NCBI RefSeq assembly: GCF_010692745.1
Contig: NZ_JAAHTB010000008.1
Location: 82,264-146,263 of the forward strand
Direction: 5' to 3'
Length of the DNA stretch: 64,000 bases
From: Methylobacterium sp. BTF04
Lineage (GTDB): Bacteria > Pseudomonadota > Alphaproteobacteria > Rhizobiales > Beijerinckiaceae
A model generated the notes under the pieces. The model saw only the letters and a list, made by a program, of their open reading frames with translations. It was not told the origin of the DNA and made no database searches. Position 1 is the first letter of the stretch. Each line of letters begins with the position of its first letter. Shown piece by piece: positions 9,613 through 17,866 of this stretch. A program made the translations under genes and the position numbers.

Positions 9613-10701
9613 TCAGCCGCGCGCCTCCAGAAGGATGTCGGTCCAGAGCTCGGCGGGATCCGGCTCGGGATCGTGGGTGGCGAATTCGGCCGCGTCGCTC
9701 ACCGCCTCGCGGACCTTCGCATCGGTGGCCTTCAGGTCGGCCTCGGGCACGCCGTGCTCCTCGATCAGGCGCTTGCGCACCATCTCGATCGGGTCGTGCT
9801 CGTCGCGCATCTTCGAGACTTCGTCCTTGGTCCGGTATTTCGCCGGATCGGACATCGAGTGGCCACGATAGCGGTAGGTCTGCATCTCGAGGATGTAGGG
9901 GCCTTCGCCGGAGCGGGCATGTTCGATGGCGCGGGACGCGGCCTCGCGCACCGTGCGCACGTCCATCCCGTCCACCTGCTCGCCGGGAATACCGAAGGAG
10001 ATGCCGCGACGGGAGAAATCGGTCTGCGCCGAGGCGCGGGCCACGGACGTGCCCATGGCGTAGCGGTTGTTCTCGATGACGTAGACCACCGGCAGCTTCC
10101 ACAGCTGCGCCATGTTGAAGCTCTCGTAGACCTGGCCCTGATTGGCAGCGCCGTCGCCCATATAGGTCAGGCTGACGTGGCCGTTCTTCTTGTAGGCATC
10201 GGCAAAGCCGAGGCCGGTGCCGAGCGAAACCTGTGCACCGACGATACCGTGGCCGCCGAAGAACTGCTTCTCGCGGCTGAACATGTGCATCGAGCCACCC
10301 TTGCCGCGGCTGTAGCCGCCGCGACGTCCGGTGAGCTCGGCCATCACGCCCTTCGGGTCCATGCCGCAGGCGAGCATGTGGCCGTGGTCGCGATATCCGG
10401 TGATGACCTGATCGCCCTCGATGGACGCCATCTGCATCCCGATGACGACGGCTTCCTGGCCGATGTAGAGATGGCAGAAGCCACCGATCAGCCCCATGCC
10501 GTAGAGCTGCCCCGCCTTCTCCTCGAAGCGGCGGATCAGCAGCATCTCGTGGTAGGCGTGGAGCTCTTCCTCGCGGGTGAATTTCGGCGCGGGCTCGTGG
10601 GCCACTGCGCTGCCGGTCGCGGGAATCGTCGGATCGACGTCAGCGTGATCGGACTTGATCTGATCAGCTTTAGCCTGACCCGCTTCGTTGGCGGCATCCA
10701 T
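9613..10701 (-). CDS. pdhA: Pyruvate dehydrogenase E1 alpha
   Basis: A 362-residue E1-alpha subunit that binds thiamine diphosphate and Mg2+. The TPP motif is visible as YMGDGAANQGQVYESFNMA with the closing N-N (IENNRYAMGT), and the phosphorylation-loop-like region reads YRYRGHSMSDPAKYR. The first ~50 residues are an extra hydrophilic leader. It is the promoter-proximal gene of the minus-strand cluster, 147 bp upstream of pdhB and 169 bp after ftsB, so pdhA-pdhB-DUF5076-pdhC-lpdA probably form one unit. Confidence 0.96.
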   Translation of the reverse strand: MDAANEAGQAKADQIKSDHADVDPTIPATGSAVAHEPAPKFTREEELHAYHEMLLIRRFEEKAGQLYGMGLIGGFCHLYIGQEAVVIGMQMASIEGDQVITGYRDHGHMLACGMDPKGVMAELTGRRGGYSRGKGGSMHMFSREKQFFGGHGIVGAQVSLGTGLGFADAYKKNGHVSLTYMGDGAANQGQVYESFNMAQLWKLPVVYVIENNRYAMGTSVARASAQTDFSRRGISFGIPGEQVDGMDVRTVREAASRAIEHARSGEGPYILEMQTYRYRGHSMSDPAKYRTKDEVSKMRDEHDPIEMVRKRLIEEHGVPEADLKATDAKVREAVSDAAEFATHDPEPDPAELWTDILLEARG

Positions 10702-10870
10702 CGGCGCTCTCCCGGAACGTCTCTTCTGCCACCGTTTCTAAGGCACGCATTTTGGGAAAGCGAGGCCGCCCCGTCGACAGATCGCCCGAGTTGTCAGTGA
10801 TGACGAGGGCGCGTCGGAGATTGAAATCGGTGCGTAAAGCGTCGGTGCTGCGGCCGTGCAGGGACTGCCT

Positions 10871-11182
10871 TCAGGGGGTGATGATGACCACGTCGTTGGC
10901 GTGCACCCGGCCGAGAACGACGCGGGCGCGTTCCTCGAGCAGGTCGCGATCGATCTGGTCGCTGCGCAGCAGGGCCACGCGGTGCTCCCAGGTGGCACGG
11001 TCCGCCTTGGCGGCGGTGAGCTCCTGGTTGAGCCCGTAGGCCTGGATCTTGAGCGCGCGCTTGGCTTCGAGGCCGCGGTTTCCGCTCTCGGCCTGATGCA
11101 CGAAATAGCCGACGACGAGGCCCGACACGGCGTAGAGGCCGAGCGGCATCAGGACGGAACGGACGCGGCGACGGATGACCAT
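10871..11182 (-). CDS. ftsB: FtsB/DivIC-type septum formation initiator
   Basis: A 103-residue bitopic membrane protein: a short basic N-terminus (MVIRRRVRSVLMP), one transmembrane helix (residues ~12-30), then a coiled coil and the family end (DLLEERARVVLGRVHANDVVII). FtsB-type proteins join FtsL and FtsQ in the divisome in the periplasm. It lies directly upstream of pdhA on the same strand, a common alphaproteobacterial order. The ATG at 11182 is chosen because a long in-frame extension upstream overlaps the divergent LysR gene and looks non-coding. Confidence 0.88.
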   Translation of the reverse strand: MVIRRRVRSVLMPLGLYAVSGLVVGYFVHQAESGNRGLEAKRALKIQAYGLNQELTAAKADRATWEHRVALLRSDQIDRDLLEERARVVLGRVHANDVVIITP

Positions 11183-11269
11183 GGCGGCACCATCGCGCCG
11201 CAGGGTTAAGGAAATCTTATCCAGGCCTTTGCGCCTTGCCACACGGCTCAGGCCGGGTAGGTCTCGTTG

Positions 11270-12157
11270 ATGATGCGCTTCGACCTCGTCGATCTCGGAT
11301 TGTTCCGCCACGTGGTCGAGGCGGGCTCGATCACCCATGGGGCGGCACGGGCCAACCTCGCGCTGGCGGCGGCCTCCGTCCGCATCCGCGCCATGGAGGA
11401 GACGCTGGGGGCCGCCCTCCTCATCCGCGGGCGCCAGGGCGTCACCGCGACCCCGGCGGGCCGCACCCTGCTCGCCCATGCCCGCGGCCTGCTCGACCGC
11501 ATCGACCGGATGCAGGAGGATCTGGCCCCGTTCTCCGGCGGGACGGTGGGCCAGATCCGGGTGCTGTCGAACACCAACGCCCTGACCGAATTCCTGCCCG
11601 AGGTGCTCAGCGCCTTCCTGGCTCATCAGGCCGGCGTTAGCGTCGATATCGAGGAGCGGACCTCCGACGAGATCGTCGGACTGGTGGCGGACGGGGCGGC
11701 CGATCTCGGTATCGTCGCCGGCACCGTCGATACCGGCACGCTGGAAACCTACCCGTTCCGGCAGGATCGCTTCGTGGTGGTGGTCTCCGACCGGCATGCC
11801 TTTGCCGGACGCGACGGCGTGGCCTTCGCCGAGGTTCTCGATCACGACCTCGTCGGCCTCGATCGCACCAGCGCATTGACCCGCTTCCTCGCCGACAAGG
11901 CGGCCCGTACCGGGCGTCCCCCCATGCGCCTGAGGGTGCAACTGCGCAGCTTCGATGCGGTCTGCCGGCTGGTGGAATGCGGCGTCGGCCTCGGCATCGT
12001 CCCCGAGACCACCGCCCGCCGGGTCGCCCGCTCCATGGCCATCGCGATCGTGCCGCTGCGCGATCCCTGGGCGGCGCGCGACCTCACCATCTGCGTCCGG
12101 TCCCTGGACGCCCTGCCCGGATTCGCACAGGATTTCGTGGCGCATCTGCGCGCATAG
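11270..12157 (+). CDS. LysR-family transcriptional regulator
   Basis: A DNA-binding regulator of about 295 residues. The N-terminal winged HTH ([29 protein letters not shown]) is followed by the linker helix and a periplasmic-binding-like effector domain (residues ~90-290). I chose the ATG pair at 11270/11273 over the overlapping TTG at 11267. It is divergent from ftsB by 87 bp, but ftsB is an unlikely target. The effector is unknown and no operator was recognised. Confidence 0.88.
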   Translation: MMRFDLVDLGLFRHVVEAGSITHGAARANLALAAASVRIRAMEETLGAALLIRGRQGVTATPAGRTLLAHARGLLDRIDRMQEDLAPFSGGTVGQIRVLSNTNALTEFLPEVLSAFLAHQAGVSVDIEERTSDEIVGLVADGAADLGIVAGTVDTGTLETYPFRQDRFVVVVSDRHAFAGRDGVAFAEVLDHDLVGLDRTSALTRFLADKAARTGRPPMRLRVQLRSFDAVCRLVECGVGLGIVPETTARRVARSMAIAIVPLRDPWAARDLTICVRSLDALPGFAQDFVAHLRA

Positions 12158-12278
12158 ATTTTGCGCGAATCGTCGATCGGGCGTGTCGGGGGCTCCCATC
12201 GGGGCGCGGGCTTGGCTACACAGCGGGAACGCGGGCGCCCGATCCGGCGCGTTCGGCGATCGGGAGACAGCCGGCCTC

Positions 12279-12731
12279 ATGCGGGAAACGTCGCGATCCG
12301 TGCCAGAAGCGTCGCTCGTCGATGCCGACGTCCATGTCGAAAGCTTCCGACAGGCGCGCGAGGCGCGGCGACTCGAACTCGTGGAGGATTACGTCGAACT
12401 GATCGCAGATCTCATCGGCGATGGCGGCGAGGCGCGTCAGGTGGATATCGCCGCCCGACTCGGCGTCGCCCAGCCGACGGTGGCCAAGATGCTCAAGCGT
12501 CTGGCCGAGGACGGCCTGGTGCAGCAGCGGCCCTATCGCGGGGTGTTTCTCACTGAGACCGGCCAGGCGCTCGCCGTGCAGAGCCGGGAGCGTCATCGAA
12601 TCGTCGAGCTGTTCCTGTGCGCCCTCGGCGTCAGTGCCGAGACCGCCCGCCGCGATGCGGAAGGGATCGAGCATCACGTGAGTGCCGAGACCCTGGAGGC
12701 GTTCCGGCGTTTCACGGAAACGAATTCGTAG
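12279..12731 (+). CDS. mntR: MntR-type manganese-responsive regulator
   Basis: A 150-residue DtxR/MntR-family repressor: HTH in residues ~25-85 ([22 protein letters not shown]) and a metal-binding dimerisation domain with E and H residues ([22 protein letters not shown]). The family represses Mn2+ uptake genes when manganese is sufficient. No mntH or other Mn transporter lies nearby, so it would act in trans. The ATG at 12279 follows a GGGAGA ribosome-binding site; longer upstream open frame overlaps the LysR gene and is rejected. Confidence 0.87.
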   Translation: MRETSRSVPEASLVDADVHVESFRQAREARRLELVEDYVELIADLIGDGGEARQVDIAARLGVAQPTVAKMLKRLAEDGLVQQRPYRGVFLTETGQALAVQSRERHRIVELFLCALGVSAETARRDAEGIEHHVSAETLEAFRRFTETNS

Positions 12732-12773
12732 AGCCGTGTCGAAGCCAGGGCGGCATTACTCGGAAACGCTGGC

Positions 12774-14063
12774 TTAAGCGTCCCGCCGACCGATCGCCGT
12801 CGCCACGCCACCATCCACCAGAATTTCTGCCGGACGCGGATGGCCGAGGAAGCCCGTCGGGCTCGCTGTGAGCCCGTACGCGCCCGATTGCAGCACCGCC
12901 ACGAGGTCGCCCGGCGCGAGATCCGGCAGCGTGGCGGCGCGGGCCAGCATATCGAGGGGCGTGCAGAGTGGGCCGACCACGGCGCAGGGACTGCGCGGTG
13001 TCTCGGGACGATCGACCACCGCGACCAGCGGATAGTCGCGCTTGACGATCTGGCCGAGATTGCCCGAGGCGGCGAGATGATGATGCATGCCGCCATCGGT
13101 GATGACGAAGCGAGTGCCGCGCGAGCGCTTCACAGCCCGGACCCGCGCCACGTAGAGGCCGGCGGGGCCGGCGAGATAGCGTCCGGGCTCCAAGACGATG
13201 CGGGCGCCCGCGAGGTTTGGGTTTCCGGCCACCAACTCCTTCAGCACCGGAATCCCGGCGTGCAGGGCGGCGAGGTCGAGGGCGGTATCGCCCGAAAAAT
13301 ACGGGATGCCGAGGCCGCCGCCGAGGTCGACAGTATCGAGGCGGCGCCCGATCCGCGCGGCGACGCGGGCGGCGAGCCGCAAGCCGTAGGCCCATTGCGC
13401 CAGAAGCGTGCCGGCGATCAGTCCCTGCGTCCCGGCGAACAGATGGATTCCCGAGAGGTGCAGGTGCGGCTCGGCCTCCACCGCATCGACGACGGCGTCG
13501 AGGTCCTCCTCGTCGAAGCCGAACGGCGACGGCTTGCCACCCATCCGCATGGCGCCGCCCTGCGCGTCCGGTCCCGGATTGATCCGGATCGCCACCCGTT
13601 GCGTCCGGCCCTGGTGTCCGGCGGCCAAAGCAACACGCGCCGTCTCCTCGGCATTTTCCAAGTGGATTTCGCCGATCCCGGCCGCGACCACCCGCGCGAT
13701 GTCGGCATCGCTTTTGCCCGGCCCGGCGAACAGGATCCGATCCGGCGACACCCCAGCCGCGCATGCGGCCGCGAACTCGGCGCCGGAGGCGATTTCGGCC
13801 CCCGCCCCTTCCTGCGCGAAGATCCGGATGATCGCCGGGTCGGGATTGGCCTTGACCGAGTAGACGACCTCCGCAAAGCCCGAGACCGCTTGCGCCAGGG
13901 TGCGGTAGGCCCGACGCATCAGGTCGGCATCGTAGAGGAAGAGCGGCGTGCCGTGGGTGTCGGACAGGGTCCGCACGTCGAGACCGCCCACGTGGAGCAC
14001 GCCGTCACTCCGGGAAAACTGCTCGGCGACGAGGGCTTTGGCGAGGTCGTCCGGCTCAGGCAT
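12774..14063 (-). CDS. Type III PLP-dependent decarboxylase
   Basis: A 429-residue alanine-racemase-fold decarboxylase of the diaminopimelate/ornithine decarboxylase group. Key parts are the PLP lysine in VVYSVKANPDP, the glycine loop DLGGGLGIPYF, EPGRYLAGPAGLY, and the C-terminal GPLCTPLD and QSGAYG, where the Cys-x3-Asp matches the partner active site of the dimer. It resembles the decarboxylases annotated as exosortase-A-associated, although no exosortase is visible here. It overlaps the upstream AMP ligase by eight bases and closes the three-gene cassette. The substrate may be an amino acid loaded on the neighbouring carrier protein; that is inference. It is probably not LysA, given this context. 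Confidence 0.85.
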   Translation of the reverse strand: MPEPDDLAKALVAEQFSRSDGVLHVGGLDVRTLSDTHGTPLFLYDADLMRRAYRTLAQAVSGFAEVVYSVKANPDPAIIRIFAQEGAGAEIASGAEFAAACAAGVSPDRILFAGPGKSDADIARVVAAGIGEIHLENAEETARVALAAGHQGRTQRVAIRINPGPDAQGGAMRMGGKPSPFGFDEEDLDAVVDAVEAEPHLHLSGIHLFAGTQGLIAGTLLAQWAYGLRLAARVAARIGRRLDTVDLGGGLGIPYFSGDTALDLAALHAGIPVLKELVAGNPNLAGARIVLEPGRYLAGPAGLYVARVRAVKRSRGTRFVITDGGMHHHLAASGNLGQIVKRDYPLVAVVDRPETPRSPCAVVGPLCTPLDMLARAATLPDLAPGDLVAVLQSGAYGLTASPTGFLGHPRPAEILVDGGVATAIGRRDA

Positions 14064-15579
14064 CGATGGTGCGCTCCGCGACGAGGCGCTTGTAATCGAC
14101 CTTGCCGTTGGGCGTCAGCGGCAGCGCCGCCACGGCCTCGACGGCCCGAGGCACCATGTGCGGGGGCAGCAGGTCGCGGACCGCCTGCAACGCGGCGTCC
14201 GGCGGTACTCCGTCCTCGGCCAGCACGGCCACCGCATGGATGCGCTGCCCGACGCTCGCATCCGGCAGGCCGATGATGGCGACGGTGCGGAAGGCGCCGG
14301 TCTCCATCAGCGCCTCCTCCACCTCGGTCGGGCTCACGCGAAACCCCGCCGTCTTGATCATCGCGTCGGCCCGGCCGACGAAGCTGAAGTAGCCTGCCTC
14401 GTCCTCCACCACGATATCGCCGGAGCGGCAGACCGGCGGGGCGTGCGGGTCGCGGGGATCGGGCACCAGCACCCGGGCGGTGTCCTCGGGCCGGTTCCAG
14501 TAGCCGAGCGAGACCGTGGGTCCGCGATGCATCAGGATGCCGGGCTCGCCGGGCCGCGTGCGTCGGCCGTCCTCGGTCACCGCGAAGATCTCGGTCTCGG
14601 GGATGGCGCGGCCGATGGAGCCCGGTCGCGCTGCGATCTCGTGCGGTGGCAGCCACGTCGAGCGGAACGCCTCCGTGAGCCCGTACATCAGGACGATCTC
14701 GGTGGCCGGAAGTGCCTTGCGCAGGCGCGCCAGCGTCTCGAGCGGGACGGCGCCGCCCGAATTGGTGACGTAGCGCAGGCGTGAGAGGTCGGCCCTCGCG
14801 AGGCGCGGCGCGGCGCGGGTGAGCAGGGTCCATAGGGTCGGGACACCGGCAAGCCCGGTGATCCCCTGCTCCTCGATGGCCCGCACGACCTCGTCGCCGA
14901 ACCGGAATTCGAGGAGGACGAGGCAAGCCCCCTGCTCCACGCTGGTGAGGAGCTGATTCAGCCCGTAATCGAAGGCGAAGGGCAGCACCGACAGGATGCG
15001 CTCGTCGGGCGTGATCCCGAGATAGCTCCGTACGATGCGGATGCCGGCGATCAGGTTGGCATGGCTGAGCATCACGCCCTTGGGCAGGCCGGTGGAGCCG
15101 GAGGTGTAGAGGATCGCGGCGAGGTCTTGTGGTGCGGCCGATGTCGTTGTGGGATCGAGCCGGACGATGAGCGGGTCGAGGCCCGCATCGCTATCCGTAA
15201 TCGCTGCCGGGCTGAGGAAGGCGATCGCCGCGCCGAGTTGGGCGAGCAGGCTCGCGTTCGTCACCAGCGCACGCGCGCCGCAATCCTCGACGATGTGCTG
15301 CACCTGACGCGGGCGCAGGCTTGGGTGGATCGGCACGAACACCGCCCCTGCCCGGCCGATCGCGAAGATCGCGACGCATTCGGCGAGCGATTTCGGCTGC
15401 AGGATCGCGACCCGATCACCCGGCTCGATCCCGGCCCGAACCAGGCGCGCGGCCAGGGTGTCGACGCCCTCGCGCAAGGCGCCATAGGTCAGGCTGTCGC
15501 TGCCGGCCACGAGCGCCGTGCGGTCGGCCGTGCAGGCCGCCCCGTCGAGCAGATGGTGCAGCAGCGTGGGTTGGCGCAT
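14056..15579 (-). CDS. AMP-forming acyl/aminoacyl ligase
   Basis: A 507-residue ANL-superfamily adenylating enzyme. Core motifs in order are ILYTSGSTGLPKGVMLSH (ATP P-loop), YGLTE, SGDIVVEDEAGYFSF, and the C-terminal PLTPNGKVDYKRL with the catalytic lysine. It activates a carboxylic or amino acid as adenylate and passes it to a thiol, probably the phosphopantetheine of the carrier protein encoded just upstream. I chose the ATG at 15579 (MRQPTLLHHLL); the longer frame reaching 16053 would run through the carrier-protein gene. It most resembles exosortase-A-associated acyl-CoA ligases. Confidence 0.88.
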   Translation of the reverse strand: MRQPTLLHHLLDGAACTADRTALVAGSDSLTYGALREGVDTLAARLVRAGIEPGDRVAILQPKSLAECVAIFAIGRAGAVFVPIHPSLRPRQVQHIVEDCGARALVTNASLLAQLGAAIAFLSPAAITDSDAGLDPLIVRLDPTTTSAAPQDLAAILYTSGSTGLPKGVMLSHANLIAGIRIVRSYLGITPDERILSVLPFAFDYGLNQLLTSVEQGACLVLLEFRFGDEVVRAIEEQGITGLAGVPTLWTLLTRAAPRLARADLSRLRYVTNSGGAVPLETLARLRKALPATEIVLMYGLTEAFRSTWLPPHEIAARPGSIGRAIPETEIFAVTEDGRRTRPGEPGILMHRGPTVSLGYWNRPEDTARVLVPDPRDPHAPPVCRSGDIVVEDEAGYFSFVGRADAMIKTAGFRVSPTEVEEALMETGAFRTVAIIGLPDASVGQRIHAVAVLAEDGVPPDAALQAVRDLLPPHMVPRAVEAVAALPLTPNGKVDYKRLVAERTIDA

Positions 15580-15590
15580 CGGTAAGGGCT

Positions 15591-15869
15591 TCAGGCCTGA
15601 TGCCGCTTGCCGTCGACGTAACGGGCGAGCGCATCGACGCTCTCGAAATGCGCGAGGTCGAAGGCATCCTCCTCGATCTCGAACCCGAAGCGTTCGCCGA
15701 GGTCCATCATCAGGTCGAGCACGCCGATGGAATCGAGGGCATCGCTGGTGACGAGCGACGTCGCACCCGTCACCGCATCGCGATCCATCCCCGGATTGCG
15801 CGCGGCGATGAAGGCGAGGATCGCGGCGCTCACGGCGGCGTGCCGTTCCATCGTCTGTGTCTCGGCCAA
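15591..15869 (-). CDS. Acyl carrier protein of the ligase/decarboxylase cassette
   Basis: A 92-residue discrete carrier protein. The phosphopantetheine site is S in DALDSIGVLDLM, followed by an acidic helix (GFEIEEDAFDLAHF) typical of ACPs. It differs from housekeeping AcpP and lies 11 bp before the ligase gene, so it is likely the substrate carrier for that ligase. It is the first gene of the minus-strand cassette; its promoter must lie in the region shared with aqpZ. Confidence 0.87.
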   Translation of the reverse strand: MAETQTMERHAAVSAAILAFIAARNPGMDRDAVTGATSLVTSDALDSIGVLDLMMDLGERFGFEIEEDAFDLAHFESVDALARYVDGKRHQA

Positions 15870-16200
15870 GACCCGCTCTCCATCTGATGTCCGCGCGTGG
15901 AGCCGCGCTTAAGCCATCTCGCCCTCGAAAGTCCATCGGATGGGCAGGCGGCTGCGCTCCCCGAACGCCGAGTCCGCAACCCGCATCACCGGTCTCGCTA
16001 GCACGCCCACCACAATCGGTGAGGATTGGAGGAATTCTAGAAACCGCGCGCAAAAACTATTAAAAACTGAGATATAAGCAATTGTTGCGATTTTACCGGA
16101 AATCGAACATTGTATTCGTGTCACAAGCGATGTCCTGTCGTCACATCGCTTGTGCCTGAAGATTCGGTGCGGACGACTGTCTCTGAACAGGATGTCGCCT
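15870..16200. other. Divergent regulatory region, carrier-protein gene / aqpZ
   Basis: About 330 bp between two divergent starts. It includes a markedly AT-rich block (about 16040-16115) in otherwise GC-rich DNA, fitting a promoter region, and the perfect 12-bp inverted repeat at 16122-16154. I see no gene in it. Confidence 0.6.
16122..16154. promoter_or_regulatory. Perfect 12-bp inverted repeat upstream of aqpZ
   Basis: CACAAGCGATGT and ACATCGCTTGTG are exact reverse complements separated by 9 nt, ending 46 nt before the aqpZ ATG. This could be an operator for a dimeric regulator or, if transcribed, a leader hairpin. There is no following T-tract. Confidence 0.6.
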
Positions 16201-16941
16201 ATGTCCAATGACACCATGCGTCGGGCCTCGGCCGAATTCTTCGGAACCTTCTGGCTGACCTTCGGGGGATGTGGAGCCGCCGTGATCTCGGCGGCCTTCC
16301 CCGAACTCGGGATCGGATTTCTCGGGGTCGCCTTCGCCTTCGGCCTCACCGTCCTGACCATGGCCTACGCCGTCGGGCATATCTCAGGCGGCCACTTCAA
16401 TCCCGCAGTGACGTTCGGATTGTGGACGGCGGGGCGCTGTGCCGACCGGCATGTCCTGCCTTATGTGCTCGCCCAGGTGACCGGCGCGATCGTCGGGGCG
16501 GCGGTGCTCTACACCATCGCGTCCGGCAAAGCCGGTTGGGTTCCGGCGGGCTTCGCCTCGAACGGATATGGCGACCTCAGCCCGGGCAAGTACAGTCTCG
16601 GTGCGTGCCTGATGATGGAGTTCCTGGCGACGTTCTTTTTCCTGTTCATCATCATCGGCACAACCTCGAAAGGCGCGGCAAGCGGCTTTGCCGGCATTCC
16701 CATCGGGTTCGCCCTGGTCCTGATCCATCTCGTCTCGATCCCGGTGACCAACACATCGGTCAACCCCGCGCGCAGCACTGGCCCTGCCCTATTCGCCGGG
16801 GGCGAATATATCGGGCAGCTGTGGCTGTTCTGGCTCGCGCCGATGCTCGGGGCTGGCCTTGCGGGCGCCCTGGCGCGCTGGCTCTACGAGCCGGACGGCA
16901 TCGTCCAGACCATCGTGGTCGAGGAGAGGTCGGTGGCGTGA
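16201..16941 (+). CDS. aqpZ: Aquaporin Z
   Basis: A 246-residue MIP-family water channel with six membrane segments and both pore half-helices: [12 protein letters not shown] and [12 protein letters not shown]. The aromatic/arginine filter Arg directly after the second NPA and the short loops favour a water-specific AqpZ over a glycerol facilitator. The ATG at 16201 is chosen because the family starts near [14 protein letters not shown]; an in-frame start at 16150 adds 17 unlikely residues. It converges with the transglutaminase gene, with a 7-bp gap. Confidence 0.94.
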   Translation: MSNDTMRRASAEFFGTFWLTFGGCGAAVISAAFPELGIGFLGVAFAFGLTVLTMAYAVGHISGGHFNPAVTFGLWTAGRCADRHVLPYVLAQVTGAIVGAAVLYTIASGKAGWVPAGFASNGYGDLSPGKYSLGACLMMEFLATFFFLFIIIGTTSKGAASGFAGIPIGFALVLIHLVSIPVTNTSVNPARSTGPALFAGGEYIGQLWLFWLAPMLGAGLAGALARWLYEPDGIVQTIVVEERSVA

Positions 16942-16948
16942 ACCGGTG

Positions 16949-17866
16949 TCAGGTGGTCTCGGATTCGGCCACCGTCGCATGCTCCGGCATCGCCTCGCCG
17001 TCTGGGATCACGTCGACCTCGACCTTGAGCTTCTGCGGGCCGGAGGACGAGACGATGCCGTCGATGGGCGAGACGTCGGTATAGTCGCGCCCGCGCGCCA
17101 CCACGATATGGTCGTCGCACATCCCGATCCCGTTGGTCGGGTCGAAACCGAACCAGGCGTCCCCGCACCACACCGAGACCCAGGCATGGCTCGCATCGGC
17201 GCCGCGCAGGCGCGGGCGCCCGGCTGGCGGGATGGTGCGCAGGTAGCCGCTGACATAGGCCGCCGGCACTCCGAGACCGCGCAGGCCCGCGATCATGATG
17301 TGGGCGAAATCCTGACACACGCCGGCGCGCAGGACGAAGGCTTCGGCGAGCGGCGTACGGACGTCGGTGGCCTTGGAGTCGAATTTGAAGTCGGCCCGGA
17401 TCCGCCGCATCAGATCGAAGGCGCCACCATAGGCACTGCGTCCGGGCGGGAAGCTCGCGCGGGCATAGTCGGTGATCGTCGGCGCCAGGGCGACGCGGGC
17501 GCTCGGAAACAGGTAGTGGACCGGCGCGTCGTGGGCTAGCGAGCGGGCGGCCAGGCTCGTGTCGCGCACCTGATCCCACGGCATCCCCGATTCCGGCGCG
17601 GGGAGCGGCGGCCGCTCCACCATCACCCGAGACAGCGATTCGACGCGCAGTTCGGTGTGCGGCGCGTCGATGGTGACCGCCACCACGTCGAGTCCGAAAT
17701 AGTCACGCCGCACCACGCGGGTCCGCGGGGCCGGCGTGATCGTCAGGCTGCTGTCGAGCACCGTCTGGCCTTCCCCATCGCTGGGGCGCAGCCGCAGGGC
17801 GCAGCGGGCGAAACGGACGGGCCGGGCGTAGCGGTAGGTGGTGAGGTGGCGCAGCGTATAGATCAC
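16949..17866 (-). CDS. Transglutaminase-like cysteine protease, 305 aa
   Basis: A transglutaminase-superfamily protein with an N-terminal beta region (residues 1-80) and a papain-like core. The triad is visible: C184 in AGVCQDFAHIM, H227 in SHAWVSVW and D242 in FDPTNG. No signal peptide is seen, so it is probably cytoplasmic. Its start overlaps the stop of the ATP-grasp gene by four bases (ATGA), making it the third gene of a coupled operon. Such proteins accompany circularly permuted ATP-grasp and alpha-E proteins in many bacteria and are thought to process or form peptide bonds; the substrate is unknown. Confidence 0.9.
   Translation of the reverse strand: MIYTLRHLTTYRYARPVRFARCALRLRPSDGEGQTVLDSSLTITPAPRTRVVRRDYFGLDVVAVTIDAPHTELRVESLSRVMVERPPLPAPESGMPWDQVRDTSLAARSLAHDAPVHYLFPSARVALAPTITDYARASFPPGRSAYGGAFDLMRRIRADFKFDSKATDVRTPLAEAFVLRAGVCQDFAHIMIAGLRGLGVPAAYVSGYLRTIPPAGRPRLRGADASHAWVSVWCGDAWFGFDPTNGIGMCDDHIVVARGRDYTDVSPIDGIVSSSGPQKLKVEVDVIPDGEAMPEHATVAESETT

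Noticed and set aside
12774..14063. Housekeeping diaminopimelate decarboxylase LysA
   Set aside because: The fold is shared, but the gene overlaps an AMP ligase and follows an ACP gene, which is not a lysine-biosynthesis context.
12774..15869. Exosortase A / PEP-CTERM locus
   Set aside because: The three genes resemble members of such loci, but no exosortase, PEP-CTERM protein or associated glycosyltransferase genes lie around them.
14056..16053. Ligase gene reading of 665 codons
   Set aside because: The extra 158 N-terminal codons run through the carrier-protein gene in another frame and do not resemble an ANL ligase; the start at 15579 fits the family.
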